DNA of 64,000 bases from Hydrogenophilales bacterium 16-64-40 (GCA_002256995.1 NCGX01000012.1:1-64000), one strand, 5' to 3'; counted from the stretch's first letter, positions 28,336 through 39,924 are shown. The notes: generated by a model not told the origin, from the sequence alone. Made by a program: numbers and translations.

Positions 28336-31125
28336 TCAGGCATGCGTGCGCGCTTCGCCGTCGCCATAGAGGTTGCTGAAGCAGCGCCCGCACAGGCCGG
28401 GATGGTCTGCGTGGGCGTCGACGTCGTCGCGGTAATGCCAGCAGCGCTCGCATTTCTTCGCGGCGCTTGGGGTGACTTCAACGTGGTCGGCATCGGCTGC
28501 GACGATCCGCGCCTGCGAGGTGATCAGCACGAAGCGCAGGTCGTCGCCCAGCGGCGCCAGCAGGGCCTGGGTGTCGGGACTGGCCCGCAGCGTGACTTCG
28601 GCCTGCAGCGACGAGCCGATGGCGCCGGCGACGCGCACGGTCTCCAGTTCTTTCTGCACCTCGGCGCGAACGGCGCGGATGTGGGTCCAGCGCTCGAGCA
28701 GATCGGCTTCGTTGGCCTGCGACGGCAGTTCGTGCCAGGTATGCAGGAACACCGAATCGTCTTCACTGCCCGAAAGTTCATCCCACACTTCTTCGCCGGT
28801 GAACGACAGGATCGGCGCCATCCAGCGCGCCAGCGCGTGCGTCAGGTGGTGCAGCGCGTTCTGCGCGGCACGGCGGGCGCGGCTGTCGGCACCGGTGGTG
28901 TAGAGGCGGTCTTTCAGGATGTCGAGGTAGAAGCCGCCCAGGTCCTCGGAACAGAAGCTCTGCAGCTTCTGCACGATGAAGTGGAATTCGTAGGCGTCGT
29001 AATGCGCCTGCAGTTCGCCCTGCAATTTTCGGGTCAGCGCCAGCGCGTAGCGGTCGATTTCCAGCCACTCTTCGACCGGCAGCGCTTGTGCTTTGGGATC
29101 GAAGTCCGACAAGTTGGCGAGCAGGAATTTCAGCGTGTTGCGGATGCGCCGATAGCCCTCCACCACGCGCTTCAAGATTTCGTCCGAGATGGTGAGCTCG
29201 CCGGAATAATCGGTGGTCGCCACCCACAGGCGCAGGATGTCGGCGCCGTACTGGTCCATCACCTTTTGCGGCGCGACCACGTTGCCCTTCGACTTGCTCA
29301 TCTTGTGGCCTTTGCCGTCGACCACGAAGCCGTGGGTAAGCAGGGCCTTGTAGGGCGCGTGGCCGTCGATGGCGCAGCCGGTGAGCAGGGACGACTGGAA
29401 CCAGCCGCGATGCTGGTCGGAGCCTTCCAGATAGAGGTCGGCGGGGTGGGCGAGTTCGGGGCGGCGCTTCAGCACGCACGCGTGGGTGACGCCCGAATCG
29501 AACCAGACGTCGAGCGTGTGGCCGGTCTTGTTGTAGTGCGCGGCGTCCTCGCCCAGCAGCTCGGCCGGGTCGAGCGCGAACCAGGCCTCGATGCCGGCGG
29601 CTTCGACGCGCTTTGCCACGGTTTCCAGCAGCGCCGCCGTGCGCGGATGCAGTTCGCCGGTTTCCTTGTGGGTGAAGAAGGGCATCGGCACGCCCCAGTT
29701 GCGCTGGCGCGACACGCACCAGTCGGGGCGGTTCTTGATCATCGCCTCCAGCCGCGCGCGGCCCCAACTCGGGAAGAACTGCGTCGCCTCGACCGCAGCC
29801 ATCGCCTGCTCGCGCAAGCTCGCCTCACGCCTCACTTCTGAGGCCTCACCCTTCGCATCCATCCCGATGAACCACTGCCGCGTTGCGCGGAAAATGATCG
29901 GCGTCTTGTGGCGCCAGCAGTGCGGGTAGCTGTGCAGCAGTTTCTCGTGCGCCAGCAGGTTGCCGCTGGCTTCGAGCGTTTCCAGGATCAGCGGGTTGGC
30001 CTGCCAGATGCTCATGCCGCCGACCAGCGGCACGCCGGCATAGAAGCGGCCGTCGTCGCCGACCGGGTTGTCGACTTTGAGGCCGTAGCGGCTGCCGATG
30101 ACATAGTCGTCAAGGCCATGGCCGGGCGCGGTGTGCACGGCGCCGGTGCCGGCGTCGGCCGTGACGTGGTCGCCGACGATGACCGTCACCTGGCGATCCT
30201 GGAACGGGTGCCACAGCAGCACGCCTTCGAGCGCCTGGCCGGTGGTGTGCGCGATGACCTGGGCGCCTTCATTCAAACCGTAACGCGTCAGTGCTGCTTC
30301 GCGCAGGCTGTCGGCCAGAATCAGCAGGCCTTTCGCCGTGCGCACCAGCGCGTACTGGAAATCGGGGTGCAGCGCCACCGCCTGGTTGGCCGGCAGGGTC
30401 CACGGCGTGGTGGTCCAGATGACGATCTGGATCGGTTCGTCAAGGGTGGCAATGTCGAAGCGGTGCGCGAGGTCGGCGCGGTCGGCCACGGCAAAGCCGA
30501 CGTCGATTGCGGGTGAGGTCTTGTCCTCGTATTCGACCTCGGCTTCGGCCAGCGCCGAGCCGCAGTCGACGCACCAGTGCACCGGCTTGGCGCCCTGATA
30601 AAGGTAGCCCGCTGTCTGGATCTGCCCCAGCGCGCGCAGGGTGTCGGCTTCGAACTGGAAATCCATCGTGCGATAAGGATTGCTCCAGTCGCCCAGCACG
30701 CCGAGGCGGATGAAGTCGGCCTTCTGCCGCTCGATCTGCTCGGCGGCGTAAGCGCGGCACAGTTCGCGGAATTTCGCCGGGGGAATGGCCTTGCCGTGGG
30801 TTTTTTCCACCTGCAGTTCGATCGGCAGGCCGTGGCAGTCCCAGCCCGGCACGTAGGGCGCATCGAAGCCCGACAGCGTCTTCGCCTTGACGATGATGTC
30901 CTTGAGGATTTTGTTGACCGCATGGCCGATGTGGATGTCGCCGTTGGCGTAGGGCGGGCCGTCGTGCAGGATGAACTTGGGACGCCCGGCGGCAGCGGCG
31001 CGGATCGCCTCGTAGCGCTTTTTCTCCTGCCAGCTTTTGACCCAGCCGGGTTCGCGCTTGGCGAGGTCGCCGCGCATCGGGAAGCGGCTGTCGGGGAGGT
31101 TGAGGGTGTGCTTGTAATCAGGCAT
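28336..31125 (-). CDS. ileS: Isoleucyl-tRNA synthetase
   Basis: 929 residues, a class I aminoacyl-tRNA synthetase of the bacterial type. The HIGH motif appears in [14 protein letters not shown] and KMSKS in [14 protein letters not shown]. The editing domain contains [18 protein letters not shown]. The C-terminal zinc finger [11 protein letters not shown]...[10 protein letters not shown] marks the mupirocin-sensitive bacterial form. It lies in the usual ribF-ileS-lspA order, 12 bp after ribF. Confidence 0.97.
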   Translation of the reverse strand: MPDYKHTLNLPDSRFPMRGDLAKREPGWVKSWQEKKRYEAIRAAAAGRPKFILHDGPPYANGDIHIGHAVNKILKDIIVKAKTLSGFDAPYVPGWDCHGLPIELQVEKTHGKAIPPAKFRELCRAYAAEQIERQKADFIRLGVLGDWSNPYRTMDFQFEADTLRALGQIQTAGYLYQGAKPVHWCVDCGSALAEAEVEYEDKTSPAIDVGFAVADRADLAHRFDIATLDEPIQIVIWTTTPWTLPANQAVALHPDFQYALVRTAKGLLILADSLREAALTRYGLNEGAQVIAHTTGQALEGVLLWHPFQDRQVTVIVGDHVTADAGTGAVHTAPGHGLDDYVIGSRYGLKVDNPVGDDGRFYAGVPLVGGMSIWQANPLILETLEASGNLLAHEKLLHSYPHCWRHKTPIIFRATRQWFIGMDAKGEASEVRREASLREQAMAAVEATQFFPSWGRARLEAMIKNRPDWCVSRQRNWGVPMPFFTHKETGELHPRTAALLETVAKRVEAAGIEAWFALDPAELLGEDAAHYNKTGHTLDVWFDSGVTHACVLKRRPELAHPADLYLEGSDQHRGWFQSSLLTGCAIDGHAPYKALLTHGFVVDGKGHKMSKSKGNVVAPQKVMDQYGADILRLWVATTDYSGELTISDEILKRVVEGYRRIRNTLKFLLANLSDFDPKAQALPVEEWLEIDRYALALTRKLQGELQAHYDAYEFHFIVQKLQSFCSEDLGGFYLDILKDRLYTTGADSRARRAAQNALHHLTHALARWMAPILSFTGEEVWDELSGSEDDSVFLHTWHELPSQANEADLLERWTHIRAVRAEVQKELETVRVAGAIGSSLQAEVTLRASPDTQALLAPLGDDLRFVLITSQARIVAADADHVEVTPSAAKKCERCWHYRDDVDAHADHPGLCGRCFSNLYGDGEARTHA

Positions 31126-31137
31126 GGCGTCTGGGGT

Positions 31138-32067
31138 TTATTTAATCTTGGCCAGGAATTGTTTGGCGTTGTCGACGTCGCGCCTGATCTGCGCGACCAG
31201 GCTGTCGAGGTCGGGGTATTTTTCTTCGTCGCGCAGCTTGTGCAGGAAATCCACCCGCACGCGGCGGCCGTATATCTCCGCATTGAAATCGAACAGGTGT
31301 ACTTCGAGCACCGGCACCGCGTCGGGGTTTTTCACGGTGGGCCGTTTGCCCAGGCTGGCCGCGCCCGGCAAGGGCTCGCCATTGAGGCCGTAAACCTCGA
31401 CCGCAAAAATCCCCAGCAGCGGCGGCCGGTTGTGCTTGAGCTGGATGTTGGCGGTGGGGAAACCGATGTCGCGCCCCAGCTTGTCGCCGTGCACCACCCG
31501 CCCTGAGATGCTGTAGGGACGGCCCAGCAGGCGCGCGGCGTGCTCGAGTTCGCCCGCGGCGAGTGCCTGGCGCACCGCGGTGGACGAGGCGCGTTCGCCG
31601 GCGACCTCGACCGTGGGCAGGAACTCGGCGTCGAAGCCGAGCGTGTGGCCCAGGCGTTCGAGCAGCGCGAAGTCGCCCGCGCGCTTGGCGCCGTAACGGA
31701 AGTCGTCGCCCACCAGCACGTAGCGCGCCTGCAGCGTCGTGCCCAGCACCTGCTCGATGAAGGCCTCGGCGGTGAGCGCCGAGAACGCGCGGTCGAAACG
31801 GAACACGTGCAGCCGGTCGATGCCCATCCGTTGCAGGCACTCGGCTTTTTCGCGCAGGCTGGACAGGCGTGCGGGCGCCTGCTCGGGGGTGAAAAATTCG
31901 CGCGGGTGCGGCTCGAAGCTCAGCACGCAGCTCGGCAGGCCGCGTGCCTGCGCCACGTCCTGCAGACGGGCGAGCATGGCCTGATGGCCGAGGTGCAGGC
32001 CGTCATAGTTGCCGATGGTGACCGCGTGGGGCGTGCCGAGGGGAGTGAAGCCGTGGGTGATGCGCAT
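31138..32067 (-). CDS. ribF: Bifunctional riboflavin kinase / FAD synthetase
   Basis: 309 residues. The N-terminal FAD synthetase domain has the nucleotidyltransferase signature [24 protein letters not shown] and [16 protein letters not shown]. The C-terminal riboflavin kinase domain shows [20 protein letters not shown] and [17 protein letters not shown]. It converts riboflavin to FMN and then FAD in the cytoplasm. It sits between murJ and ileS, all on the minus strand. Confidence 0.96.
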   Translation of the reverse strand: MRITHGFTPLGTPHAVTIGNYDGLHLGHQAMLARLQDVAQARGLPSCVLSFEPHPREFFTPEQAPARLSSLREKAECLQRMGIDRLHVFRFDRAFSALTAEAFIEQVLGTTLQARYVLVGDDFRYGAKRAGDFALLERLGHTLGFDAEFLPTVEVAGERASSTAVRQALAAGELEHAARLLGRPYSISGRVVHGDKLGRDIGFPTANIQLKHNRPPLLGIFAVEVYGLNGEPLPGAASLGKRPTVKNPDAVPVLEVHLFDFNAEIYGRRVRVDFLHKLRDEEKYPDLDSLVAQIRRDVDNAKQFLAKIK

Positions 32068-32129
32068 TGCCGGTGGGTGCGATAAAGCCGCGAGCGCCGA
32101 AAGGGAGCAATTCTAGCCGATTCGGCGCC

Positions 32130-33668
32130 TTATTCTGCCGCGCGGCGGGCGAACTGGCGTGGGCGGAAGCCCATCAGGCCGAGCGCGGCGAAATACAGCA
32201 CGATGCCGCCGCCGACCAGCAGCGCCAGCCGGATCATGCGGTCGAGAAATCCGGCCGCCAGCCACCATTGCGCGTCGCCCATGCTGTAGACGAGCATCGC
32301 CGCCATCAGCGCGGCCGCCAGCAGCACGCGCAGGAAATAGCCGGTCCAGCCCGGCTGCGGTTGGTAAATCTGCTGCTTTTTCAGCAGGTGCAGCAGCAAG
32401 CCCGCGTTAAGACAGGCAGCCAGGCCGATCGACAGCGCCAGCCCCGCATGGCCGAGCGGGATGATAAAGGCAAGGTTCATCACCTGGGTGGCGACCAGGG
32501 TGAAAATGGCGACCTTGACCGGTGTCCGGATGTTCTGCCGAGCGTAAAACCCGGGCGCCAGCACCTTGACCAGGATCAGTCCGACCAGCCCCACGCTGTA
32601 GGCGACCAGCGCCCGCTGGGTCATGGTGACGTCGGTCGCGGTGAAGGCGCCGTAATGAAACAGCGTGGTGATCAGCGGCACCGCCAGCACCGCCAGCGCG
32701 GCGGCGGCGGGCAGCGCCAGCATCAGGGTCAGGCGCAGGCCCCAGTCGAGCAGCTTCGAATAGTCGCCCGGGTTGTCGTCGGCATAATGCTTGGCCAGGC
32801 TCGGCAAGAGGATGGTGCCCAGCGCCACGCCCAGCATGCCGGCGGGAAACTCCATCAGGCGGTCGGCGTAATAGAGCCACGAAACGCTGCCGCTGGCGAG
32901 AAAGGACGCGAAGATGGTGTTGATCAGGAGGCTGATCTGGGCGACCGAGACGCCCAGCGTGGCCGGCGCCATCAGCCTGAGGACGCGCTTGAGGCCGGGG
33001 TCGTCGAAGTGCCGGGTGGGGCGCGGCAGCATGCGGATCTTCAGCAGATGCGGCAGCATCCAGGCCAGTTGCAGCACCCCGCCCAGCGCTACGCCCCAGC
33101 CCAGCGCCAGCACCGGCGGGTCGAAATAGGGCGCCAGCCACAGCGTGGCGCCGATCATGGCGACGTTGAGCAGCACCGGCGCGAACGCCGGCACCGAAAA
33201 CTTGCTGTGGGTGTTGAGGATGCCTGCCGCCAGCGCCACCAGCGAGATGAAGATGATGTAGGGAAAGGTGATGCGCAAGAGCGCGACGGTGAGCTCGAAC
33301 TTGTCCGGGTCGGCGCGGAACCCCGGTGCGCTGACGTAGGCCACCCACGGCGCGCCCACTACGCCCAGCAGGGCGACCACGACCAGCACCAGCGTCAGCG
33401 CGGTGCCGACCTGGTTGACCAGGTTCTGGGTGGCGTCGTGGCCGCGGCGGTTCTTGTATTCGGCCAGAATCGGCACGAAGGCCTGCGAGAACGCGCCCTC
33501 GGCGAACAGGCGCCGCAGCAGGTTGGGGATCTTGAAGGCGACGAAGAAGGCGTCGGTCACCATGCCGGCGCCGAACACGCGGGCGATGATGGCATCGCGC
33601 ACGAATCCCAGGATGCGGGAAAGCAGGGTCATGCTGCTGACCGCAGCGAGGGCTTTGAGGAGATTCAT
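32130..33668 (-). CDS. murJ: Lipid II flippase MurJ
   Basis: 512 residues with about fourteen transmembrane helices (MOP/MATE fold). It moves lipid II across the inner membrane for peptidoglycan synthesis. Family blocks seen are [49 protein letters not shown] and [24 protein letters not shown]. The ATG at 33668 starts the conserved protein; an upstream frame to 33728 is not supported. It diverges from rpsT. Confidence 0.95.
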   Translation of the reverse strand: MNLLKALAAVSSMTLLSRILGFVRDAIIARVFGAGMVTDAFFVAFKIPNLLRRLFAEGAFSQAFVPILAEYKNRRGHDATQNLVNQVGTALTLVLVVVALLGVVGAPWVAYVSAPGFRADPDKFELTVALLRITFPYIIFISLVALAAGILNTHSKFSVPAFAPVLLNVAMIGATLWLAPYFDPPVLALGWGVALGGVLQLAWMLPHLLKIRMLPRPTRHFDDPGLKRVLRLMAPATLGVSVAQISLLINTIFASFLASGSVSWLYYADRLMEFPAGMLGVALGTILLPSLAKHYADDNPGDYSKLLDWGLRLTLMLALPAAAALAVLAVPLITTLFHYGAFTATDVTMTQRALVAYSVGLVGLILVKVLAPGFYARQNIRTPVKVAIFTLVATQVMNLAFIIPLGHAGLALSIGLAACLNAGLLLHLLKKQQIYQPQPGWTGYFLRVLLAAALMAAMLVYSMGDAQWWLAAGFLDRMIRLALLVGGGIVLYFAALGLMGFRPRQFARRAAE

Positions 33669-33735
33669 GGGCGGTGGCGTTTTGCGCGCATTGTGGGGGG
33701 CGGGCGCGCCAACTGCAACCTCATGCACAAGCCAC

Positions 33736-33765
33736 TTGATTTATGGCGTGAGTTTCCCGTACAAT
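33736..33765 (+). promoter_or_regulatory. Sigma70-type promoter of rpsT
   Basis: TTGATT (33736-33741) and TACAAT (33760-33765) are separated by 18 bp, a good match to the sigma70 consensus. They read toward rpsT and leave a leader of about 130 nt. Confidence 0.7.
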
Positions 33766-33778
33766 CGCGGCCTTTAGT

Positions 33779-33814
33779 GAATCCGCCCCGTGGTCAACAG
33801 GGCGCTTCGGATTC
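33779..33814 (+). promoter_or_regulatory. Leader hairpin upstream of rpsT
   Basis: GAATCCG (33779-33785) pairs with CGGATTC (33808-33814). A smaller CCC/GGG pairing is possible inside. It lies in the predicted rpsT leader. S20 is known to regulate its own translation in E. coli, but a role for this hairpin is only an inference. Confidence 0.45.
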
Positions 33815-33899
33815 AGGATTTAAATTGCCTCGCCTGCAGGGTGGGGTACCTAAGATTAATTTGCCCTGCCATGGTGCAGGGTTTACAGGAGCAGAACAC

Positions 33900-34166
33900 A
33901 TGGCGAACTCCGCCCAGGCGCGCAAGCGCGCACGTCAAGCCAGCGCGCAGCGCGACAGCAACATGAGCCAGCGCTCGGAACTGCGCACCGCGATCAAGAA
34001 AGTGCGCAAAGCGATCGAAGCCGGCGACAAGGCCGCGGCGCAGCAGGTCTTCCAGACGTCCATGAGCCTGATCGACAGCATCGCCGACAAGAAAATCGTC
34101 CACAAGAACAAGGCCTCGCGCCATAAAAGCCGCCTGTCCCTGGCGGTCAAGAGCATGGCCGCCTGA
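33900..34166 (+). CDS. rpsT: 30S ribosomal protein S20
   Basis: 88 residues, strongly basic and helical, beginning [14 protein letters not shown], with the C-terminal [19 protein letters not shown] typical of S20. It binds 16S rRNA early in small-subunit assembly. CAGGAG lies upstream at good spacing. A promoter and leader hairpin precede it and a strong terminator follows, so it is a single-gene unit divergent from murJ. Confidence 0.97.
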   Translation: MANSAQARKRARQASAQRDSNMSQRSELRTAIKKVRKAIEAGDKAAAQQVFQTSMSLIDSIADKKIVHKNKASRHKSRLSLAVKSMAA

Positions 34167-34214
34167 GCGTCAGACGCTCAGGCGCTGCATGGGTAGAACC
34201 CGCGCAGCACAATT

Positions 34215-34249
34215 AAAAAACGCCGCATTTTTGCGGCGTTTTTTATTTT
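34215..34249. terminator. Bidirectional intrinsic terminator after rpsT
   Basis: ACGCCGCA, loop TTTT, TGCGGCGT, flanked by an A-run and a T-run. It can serve rpsT on the plus strand and the DUF3579 gene on the minus strand. Confidence 0.9.
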
Positions 34250-34264
34250 CCGGCCTACCCCAAA

Positions 34265-34546
34265 TCAGTCGGCGTTTTCGGTCTGCAATTCATTGCTGCG
34301 GGCAAAGGTCTGCAAAAAACGGTAGGCGTTGGCATCGGCTTCCTTGAGCCGTTTGTCCACCACGATGCAGGGGACGCCGTCCAGCGTGGTGGGTTGCACA
34401 TAAGGCGAATAATTGGTGCGGTTGTTGGGATCGATTACCGCGAACGCCCCCGCCAGCCGATCGGCCCAGTCGCTCGGCCGAAACCGGGCGCCCCCGGTGG
34501 TGATGCCACGAATGATGAAGGGGGCGTTGGCGGATGCGTCATCCAT
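34265..34546 (-). CDS. DUF3579 family protein
   Basis: 93 residues with FIIRGITTGGARFRPSDWADRLAG near the N-terminus, the hallmark of DUF3579, a small family largely limited to betaproteobacteria. It has no signal peptide or membrane segment and no known function. It converges on rpsT across a shared terminator. Confidence 0.82.
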   Translation of the reverse strand: MDDASANAPFIIRGITTGGARFRPSDWADRLAGAFAVIDPNNRTNYSPYVQPTTLDGVPCIVVDKRLKEADANAYRFLQTFARSNELQTENAD

Positions 34547-34661
34547 GAGAGGGCAGGCGGCTGTAAGGAATTGCCGGATTTTAGCACGCAGCCGGCAGGG
34601 TGATGTGGGGGATGCCGCTTGCGCGATCGGGGCATTTTGAAGATACTGGCGGCGGATTGCC

Positions 34662-34676
34662 TGACCAAAATGGTCA
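34662..34676. promoter_or_regulatory. Palindromic operator-like site
   Basis: TGACCA-AAA-TGGTCA is a perfect 6+3+6 inverted repeat 35 bp upstream of the 31-codon gene. Its form recalls Rrf2-family (IscR-type) operators with a TTGAC...GTCAA outline, but the regulator is not identified. Confidence 0.4.
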
Positions 34677-34711
34677 ACAATTCGTTCAAAATTTCAAGCT
34701 GAGGAGAGAAC

Positions 34712-34807
34712 ATGAAAAACCCGCTGGATTCGCTGTGGGGCACCGTCATAGCAGGCGTTGTGCTCACCGTTGTGCTGTTTGTCTTTGCCAGAAATTTCTT
34801 GGGTTAA
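34712..34807 (+). CDS. 31-residue membrane microprotein
   Basis: An ATG preceded by GAGGAGAG at ideal spacing opens a 31-codon frame. After MKNPLDSLWGTV come about 19 hydrophobic residues (IAGVVLTVVLFVFA) and RNFLG, so it is a single transmembrane helix with a basic end. It ends 12 bp before the PuuD-like membrane protein gene. The strong ribosome-binding site and spacing argue that it is translated. It may be a small subunit of, or partner to, the protein encoded next to it. I know no family. Confidence 0.6.
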   Translation: MKNPLDSLWGTVIAGVVLTVVLFVFARNFLG

Positions 34808-34819
34808 GGGGGATCAAGA

Positions 34820-35320
34820 ATGGAAAATATCGATATCGTCTCCGCGCTGTCCCGCTGGACCCATTTCATGGCAGGCATCATGTGGATCGGCCTGCTGTAT
34901 TACTTCAACTTCGTTCAGGTGGCCGCACTTAAAAATGCCGGTGCCGACGGCACCGCAGCGGGCATCACCAAGCACGTTGCGCCGCGCGCCCTGCTGTTCT
35001 TCCGCTGGGCCGCCGTCCTGACCTGGATTTCCGGCGCGGCCTTGCTGGGCCCGTATTTCATGGATGCCTTCCTGCTGCGCAACGGCATGGGTCCGATCGG
35101 TATCGGCGCCTGGCTCGGCACCATCATGCTGTTCAACGTGTGGGTGCTGATCTGGCCGAATCAGAAGAAGATTCTGGGCATGGTGTCGGCGACCGACGGT
35201 GAGAAGAACACGGCACGCCGGGTGGCCTTCCTGGCATCGCGCACCAACACCATGCTGTCGATTCCGATGCTGTTCTTCATGGCAACCGGGATGTCTCACT
35301 CGGCGCTTTTCAGCCTATAA
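34820..35320 (+). CDS. PuuD-like (urate hydroxylase N-terminal-like) membrane protein
   Basis: 166 residues with about four transmembrane helices. The start RWTHFMAGIMWIGLLYYFNFVQ, later helices AAVLTWISGAALLGPYF and WLGTIMLFNVWVLIWPNQKKI, and the end SHSALF match the membrane domain of the PuuD family. The cytochrome c domain of true PuuD is absent and there are no purine-degradation genes nearby, so urate oxidation is unlikely. Conserved histidines (H15 among them) could bind heme. Probably co-transcribed with the 31-residue protein. Confidence 0.65.
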   Translation: MENIDIVSALSRWTHFMAGIMWIGLLYYFNFVQVAALKNAGADGTAAGITKHVAPRALLFFRWAAVLTWISGAALLGPYFMDAFLLRNGMGPIGIGAWLGTIMLFNVWVLIWPNQKKILGMVSATDGEKNTARRVAFLASRTNTMLSIPMLFFMATGMSHSALFSL

Positions 35321-35342
35321 TCAAGGCGCTGCATGACAAGCG

Positions 35343-35368
35343 CGGCGGCTTAGGCCGCCGTTTTCTAT
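35343..35368 (+). terminator. Intrinsic terminator
   Basis: CGGCGGC, loop TTAG, GCCGCCG, then TTTTCTATT. It ends the PuuD-like transcript upstream of argD. Confidence 0.85.
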
Positions 35369-35419
35369 TCCGCTGCTTTAAATGCTGCAGCGTGATTTGA
35401 CAGCCTGTAGAGAACGGCC

Positions 35420-36601
35420 ATGACAACACATTTGATGAATACCTATGCGCGCCAGCCGGTTGCGTTCGTGCGCGGCGAAGGTGCCTACCTCTGGGACGAG
35501 TCCGGCAAGCGCTATCTCGACGCAGTCGCCGGCGTGGCAGTGAACGGACTGGGCCATGCGCATCCGAAACTGGTGAAGGCGATTGCCGACCAGGCTGCGA
35601 CCCTGATCCATTCGTCCAACCTGTATCGCGTGCCGCGCCAGGAAGAACTGGCCGACCGGCTGTGCGAACTGGCCGGCATGGACCGCGCCTTCTTCTGCAA
35701 CTCGGGCTGCGAGGCCAACGAGGCGGCGATCAAGCTGGCGCGGTTGTATGGCCACGGCAAGGGCGTCGAGGTGCCGACCATCATCGTGATGGAAAAGGCC
35801 TTCCACGGCCGCACCATGGCAACGCTGACCGCGACCGGCAGCCGCAAGATCCAGGCCGGGTTCGAGCCGCTGCTGTCGGGCTTCGCGCGGGTGCCGTTCA
35901 ACGACCTGGAGGCGGTTCGCCACGTCGCCGAGCACAACAAGAGCGTGGTCGCCGTGCTGGTCGAGGTGGTGCAGGGCGAAGGCGGCGTCAATTTGATGGC
36001 GCCCGACTACCTGGCCGAGTTGCGTGCGATTTGCGATGCCCACGGCTGGCTCTTGATGCTGGACGAAGTGCAGACCGGCATCGGCCGCACCGGCACCTGG
36101 TTCGGCTTCCAGCACTCGGGCGTGATGCCCGACGTGATCGCGCTCGCCAAGGGCCTGGGCTCGGGCATGCCGATCGGCGCCTGTCTCGCGCGCGGCGCGG
36201 CGGCCGAGGTGTTCACCCCCGGCAGCCACGGCTCGACTTTCGGCGGCAATCCGCTGGCGTGCGCGGCGGCGCTGGCGACGCTCGACGCCATCGAGGATGA
36301 GAAGCTGCTCGACAACGCGCGGAGCCGCGGCGAGGCGATCCGCAGCGGCTTGCGCGCAGCGCTCGCCGGCGTGCATGGCGTGGTCGACATCCGCGGCGAG
36401 GGCATGATGATCGGCCTCGAACTCGATCGTCCATGCGCCGAGCTGGTGGCGGTGGCGCGCGACGCCGGCGTATTGATCAACGTCACCGCCGACACGGTGA
36501 TCCGCCTGGTGCCGCCGCTGATCTACGGCGCGGCCGAGGTCGATGCACTGGTGGCGGCGGTCTCGGGCATCGTCAAGAACTACCTGCAGCAGGCGGCGTG
36601 A
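35420..36601 (+). CDS. argD: Acetylornithine aminotransferase
   Basis: 393 residues, a class III PLP aminotransferase. It converts N-acetylglutamate semialdehyde to N2-acetylornithine and probably also acts in lysine synthesis. The PLP lysine is near residue 243 in ALAKGLGSGMPIGA. FFCNSGCEANEAAIKLAR and LMLDEVQTGIGRTG are also diagnostic. Its TGA shares a base with the argF start (TGATG), so the two are translationally coupled. Confidence 0.95.
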   Translation: MTTHLMNTYARQPVAFVRGEGAYLWDESGKRYLDAVAGVAVNGLGHAHPKLVKAIADQAATLIHSSNLYRVPRQEELADRLCELAGMDRAFFCNSGCEANEAAIKLARLYGHGKGVEVPTIIVMEKAFHGRTMATLTATGSRKIQAGFEPLLSGFARVPFNDLEAVRHVAEHNKSVVAVLVEVVQGEGGVNLMAPDYLAELRAICDAHGWLLMLDEVQTGIGRTGTWFGFQHSGVMPDVIALAKGLGSGMPIGACLARGAAAEVFTPGSHGSTFGGNPLACAAALATLDAIEDEKLLDNARSRGEAIRSGLRAALAGVHGVVDIRGEGMMIGLELDRPCAELVAVARDAGVLINVTADTVIRLVPPLIYGAAEVDALVAAVSGIVKNYLQQAA

Positions 36602-37518
36602 TGCTGAAGCATTTTCTGCAGTTCAAGGACCTGTCGCGCGACGAACTACTGTATGTATTCGAGCGCGCACGGCTGATCAAGTCGCGCTTCAAGCGCTATC
36701 AGCCGTATCACCCGCTGGTCGACCGCACGCTGGCGATGATTTTTGAGAAAAGCTCGACTCGCACTCGGCTCTCTTTCGAGGCGGGCATGCACCAGCTCGG
36801 CGGCACGGCGATCTACCTCAATACGCGCGATACCCAGTTGGGGCGCGGCGAACCGGTGGAGGATGCGGGCGAGGTGATCTCGCGCATGGTCGACATCGTG
36901 ATGATCCGCACCTTCGAGCAGGAAATCATCGAGCGCTTCGCCAGCCACTCGCGGGTGCCGGTGATCAACGGCCTGACCAACGAATACCATCCGTGCCAGA
37001 TCCTCGCCGACATCTTCACCTTCATCGAGCAGCGCGGCTCGATCAAGGGCAAGACGGTGGCCTGGGTCGGCGACTCCAACAACATGTGCAACACCTGGCT
37101 GCAGGCGGCCGAAATGCTCGATTTCAACGTGCATGTGTCGACCCCGCCCGGCTATGAAGTCGAGCCGGAGCGTGCCAACCTGTATGGCACCGATCACTTC
37201 GAGAGCTTTGCCGACCCGATGGACGCCTGCCGCGATGCGGATCTGGTGACCACCGACGTGTGGACCAGCATGGGCTGGGAAGACGAGAACGCCGAGCGGA
37301 TGAAAGCCTTCGCCGACTGGCAGGTCGATGCCGACATGATGCGGGTGGCGAAGGCCGATGCCGTCTTCATGCACTGCCTGCCGGCGCACCGCGGCGAGGA
37401 GGTCACCGCCGAGGTGATCGACGGCCCGCAGTCGGTGGTGTGGGACGAGGCCGAGAACCGTCTGCACGTGCAGAAGGCGCTGATGGAATATCTACTCCTG
37501 GGAAAAATCGAATCATGA
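36601..37518 (+). CDS. argF: Ornithine carbamoyltransferase
   Basis: 305 residues. It makes citrulline from ornithine and carbamoyl phosphate. The carbamoyl-phosphate motif [12 protein letters not shown] is near residue 52, the ornithine region is [11 protein letters not shown], and the catalytic [11 protein letters not shown] is near 258. The ATG at 36601 follows argD directly. The stop overlaps the small DUF2283 gene (ATGA). Confidence 0.96.
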   Translation: MLKHFLQFKDLSRDELLYVFERARLIKSRFKRYQPYHPLVDRTLAMIFEKSSTRTRLSFEAGMHQLGGTAIYLNTRDTQLGRGEPVEDAGEVISRMVDIVMIRTFEQEIIERFASHSRVPVINGLTNEYHPCQILADIFTFIEQRGSIKGKTVAWVGDSNNMCNTWLQAAEMLDFNVHVSTPPGYEVEPERANLYGTDHFESFADPMDACRDADLVTTDVWTSMGWEDENAERMKAFADWQVDADMMRVAKADAVFMHCLPAHRGEEVTAEVIDGPQSVVWDEAENRLHVQKALMEYLLLGKIES

Positions 37519-37754
37519 ACATCGCCTACTTCAAGGACATGGATTCGTTCTATGTCGAAATCAGTCCCGAAAATCCCGCGCGCTCGTGGGAAGCGCACGA
37601 AGGCATCGTGCTCAACCTGTCCGAGGACGGCCGCGTCGTCGGCATCGAGATCCAGAAGGCCAGCCAGGCTGCCAACCTCGACATCCTGAAGATCGGCGGC
37701 TTCCCCGGCCAGATCGAAATCATCGACAAGAATACCTCCGGTTCCACTCACTGA
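37515..37754 (+). CDS. DUF2283 family protein
   Basis: 79 residues beginning [17 protein letters not shown], with [21 protein letters not shown], the core of DUF2283. The function is unknown. It overlaps argF by 4 bp and precedes argG by 14 bp, so it is translated as part of the arginine operon. Confidence 0.8.
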   Translation: MNIAYFKDMDSFYVEISPENPARSWEAHEGIVLNLSEDGRVVGIEIQKASQAANLDILKIGGFPGQIEIIDKNTSGSTH

Positions 37755-37768
37755 ATCCAAACACCAAT

Positions 37769-38998
<1,230 letters not shown>

Positions 38999-39000
38999 GC

Positions 39001-39315
39001 ATGTCCCAATTCGATAATGTCGCCGTCGCCAAGCAGGCCAACGTCTATTTCGACGGCAAGTGCGTGTCGCACAGCCTCACGCTGGCCGACGGCAGCAAGA
39101 AATCGGTCGGCGTGATCCTGCCGTCCACGCTCACCTTCAACACCGGCGCGCCGGAAATCATGGAGACGGTGGCAGGAACGTGCCGGGTCAAGCTGGCGGG
39201 CGAAAGCGAGTGGAAGGCCTACGGCGCGGGGCAGTCGTTCAACGTGCCGGGCAACTCCAGTTTCGACATCGAGGTCTCCGGCGAGCCGTATCACTACGTC
39301 TGCCATTTCGCTTAG
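39001..39315 (+). CDS. ppnP: Pyrimidine/purine nucleoside phosphorylase
   Basis: 104 residues, a single small cupin of the DUF1255/PpnP family, which phosphorolyses several nucleosides. Visible are [17 protein letters not shown] N-terminal sequence, [24 protein letters not shown] and [14 protein letters not shown]. It begins 2 bp after the argG stop and ends 3 bp before bph. Confidence 0.9.
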   Translation: MSQFDNVAVAKQANVYFDGKCVSHSLTLADGSKKSVGVILPSTLTFNTGAPEIMETVAGTCRVKLAGESEWKAYGAGQSFNVPGNSSFDIEVSGEPYHYVCHFA

Positions 39316-39318
39316 GCC

Positions 39319-39924
39319 ATGACCACCGTCACCGTCGTCAAGAAGGACGGCCGCATCGCGATTGCGGCCGACACGCTGACGAAGTGGGGCGGCGGCAAGG
39401 AGTCGGCCGACTATGTGGCGAACCACGAGAAGATCATCCGCATCGGCGACAGCCATATCGCGATCACCGGATCGGCCACTTTCAAGCTGATCCTGGCGGA
39501 CTATTTTTCGTCGCTGGATGTGCTGCCCAAGTTCGATTCGGCGGCGGACATATTTCGTGTGTGGAACACCATGCACGGCGCCCTCAAGGAGCACTACTAC
39601 CTGCAGACCGGCGAGGACAAGGAAGAAGACCTCGAGTCCTCCCGCATGGACGTGCTGATCGCCAATCCGCGCGGGATTTTCGGCGTCGCGGCGCACCGTA
39701 CGGTGCAGGAATTCTCGCGCTTTTATGCCTATGGCAGCGGCAGTCCGTATGCGCTGGGGGCGATGTACGCAGCCTGGCGAGCACCCTCGCTCGACGCCGA
39801 GGCCGTGGCGCGGCTGGGGGTGATGGCGGCGGCCGAGTTCCACGACGAAACCGGGCTGCCGGTGCAGTCGTTTGTGGTGGACATGAACCCGGATTTTAAG
39901 GAGCAATCAAGTGCCAAGTTTTGA
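39319..39924 (+). CDS. Betaproteobacterial proteasome homolog (BPH), HslV-like
   Basis: 201 residues of the Ntn-hydrolase proteasome beta fold. [19 protein letters not shown] aligns with HslV. Removal of Met1 exposes the catalytic threonine Thr2, with Asp18 and Lys38 (NHEKII) in the positions of the catalytic Asp17 and Lys33 of HslV. There is no hslU next to it and the sequence is distinct from HslV. BPH is a known family in betaproteobacteria, including Thiobacillus, that assembles into a 14-mer. Its substrate and any unfoldase remain unclear. Co-transcribed with argG, ppnP and yajQ. Confidence 0.85.
   Translation: MTTVTVVKKDGRIAIAADTLTKWGGGKESADYVANHEKIIRIGDSHIAITGSATFKLILADYFSSLDVLPKFDSAADIFRVWNTMHGALKEHYYLQTGEDKEEDLESSRMDVLIANPRGIFGVAAHRTVQEFSRFYAYGSGSPYALGAMYAAWRAPSLDAEAVARLGVMAAAEFHDETGLPVQSFVVDMNPDFKEQSSAKF

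Noticed and set aside
32067..34166. 699-codon plus-strand frame reaching into rpsT
   Set aside because: It runs antisense to murJ. Its only real part is rpsT from 33900, which has its own ribosome-binding site.
34820..35320. True urate oxidase PuuD
   Set aside because: The cytochrome c domain is missing and no purine catabolism genes are adjacent.
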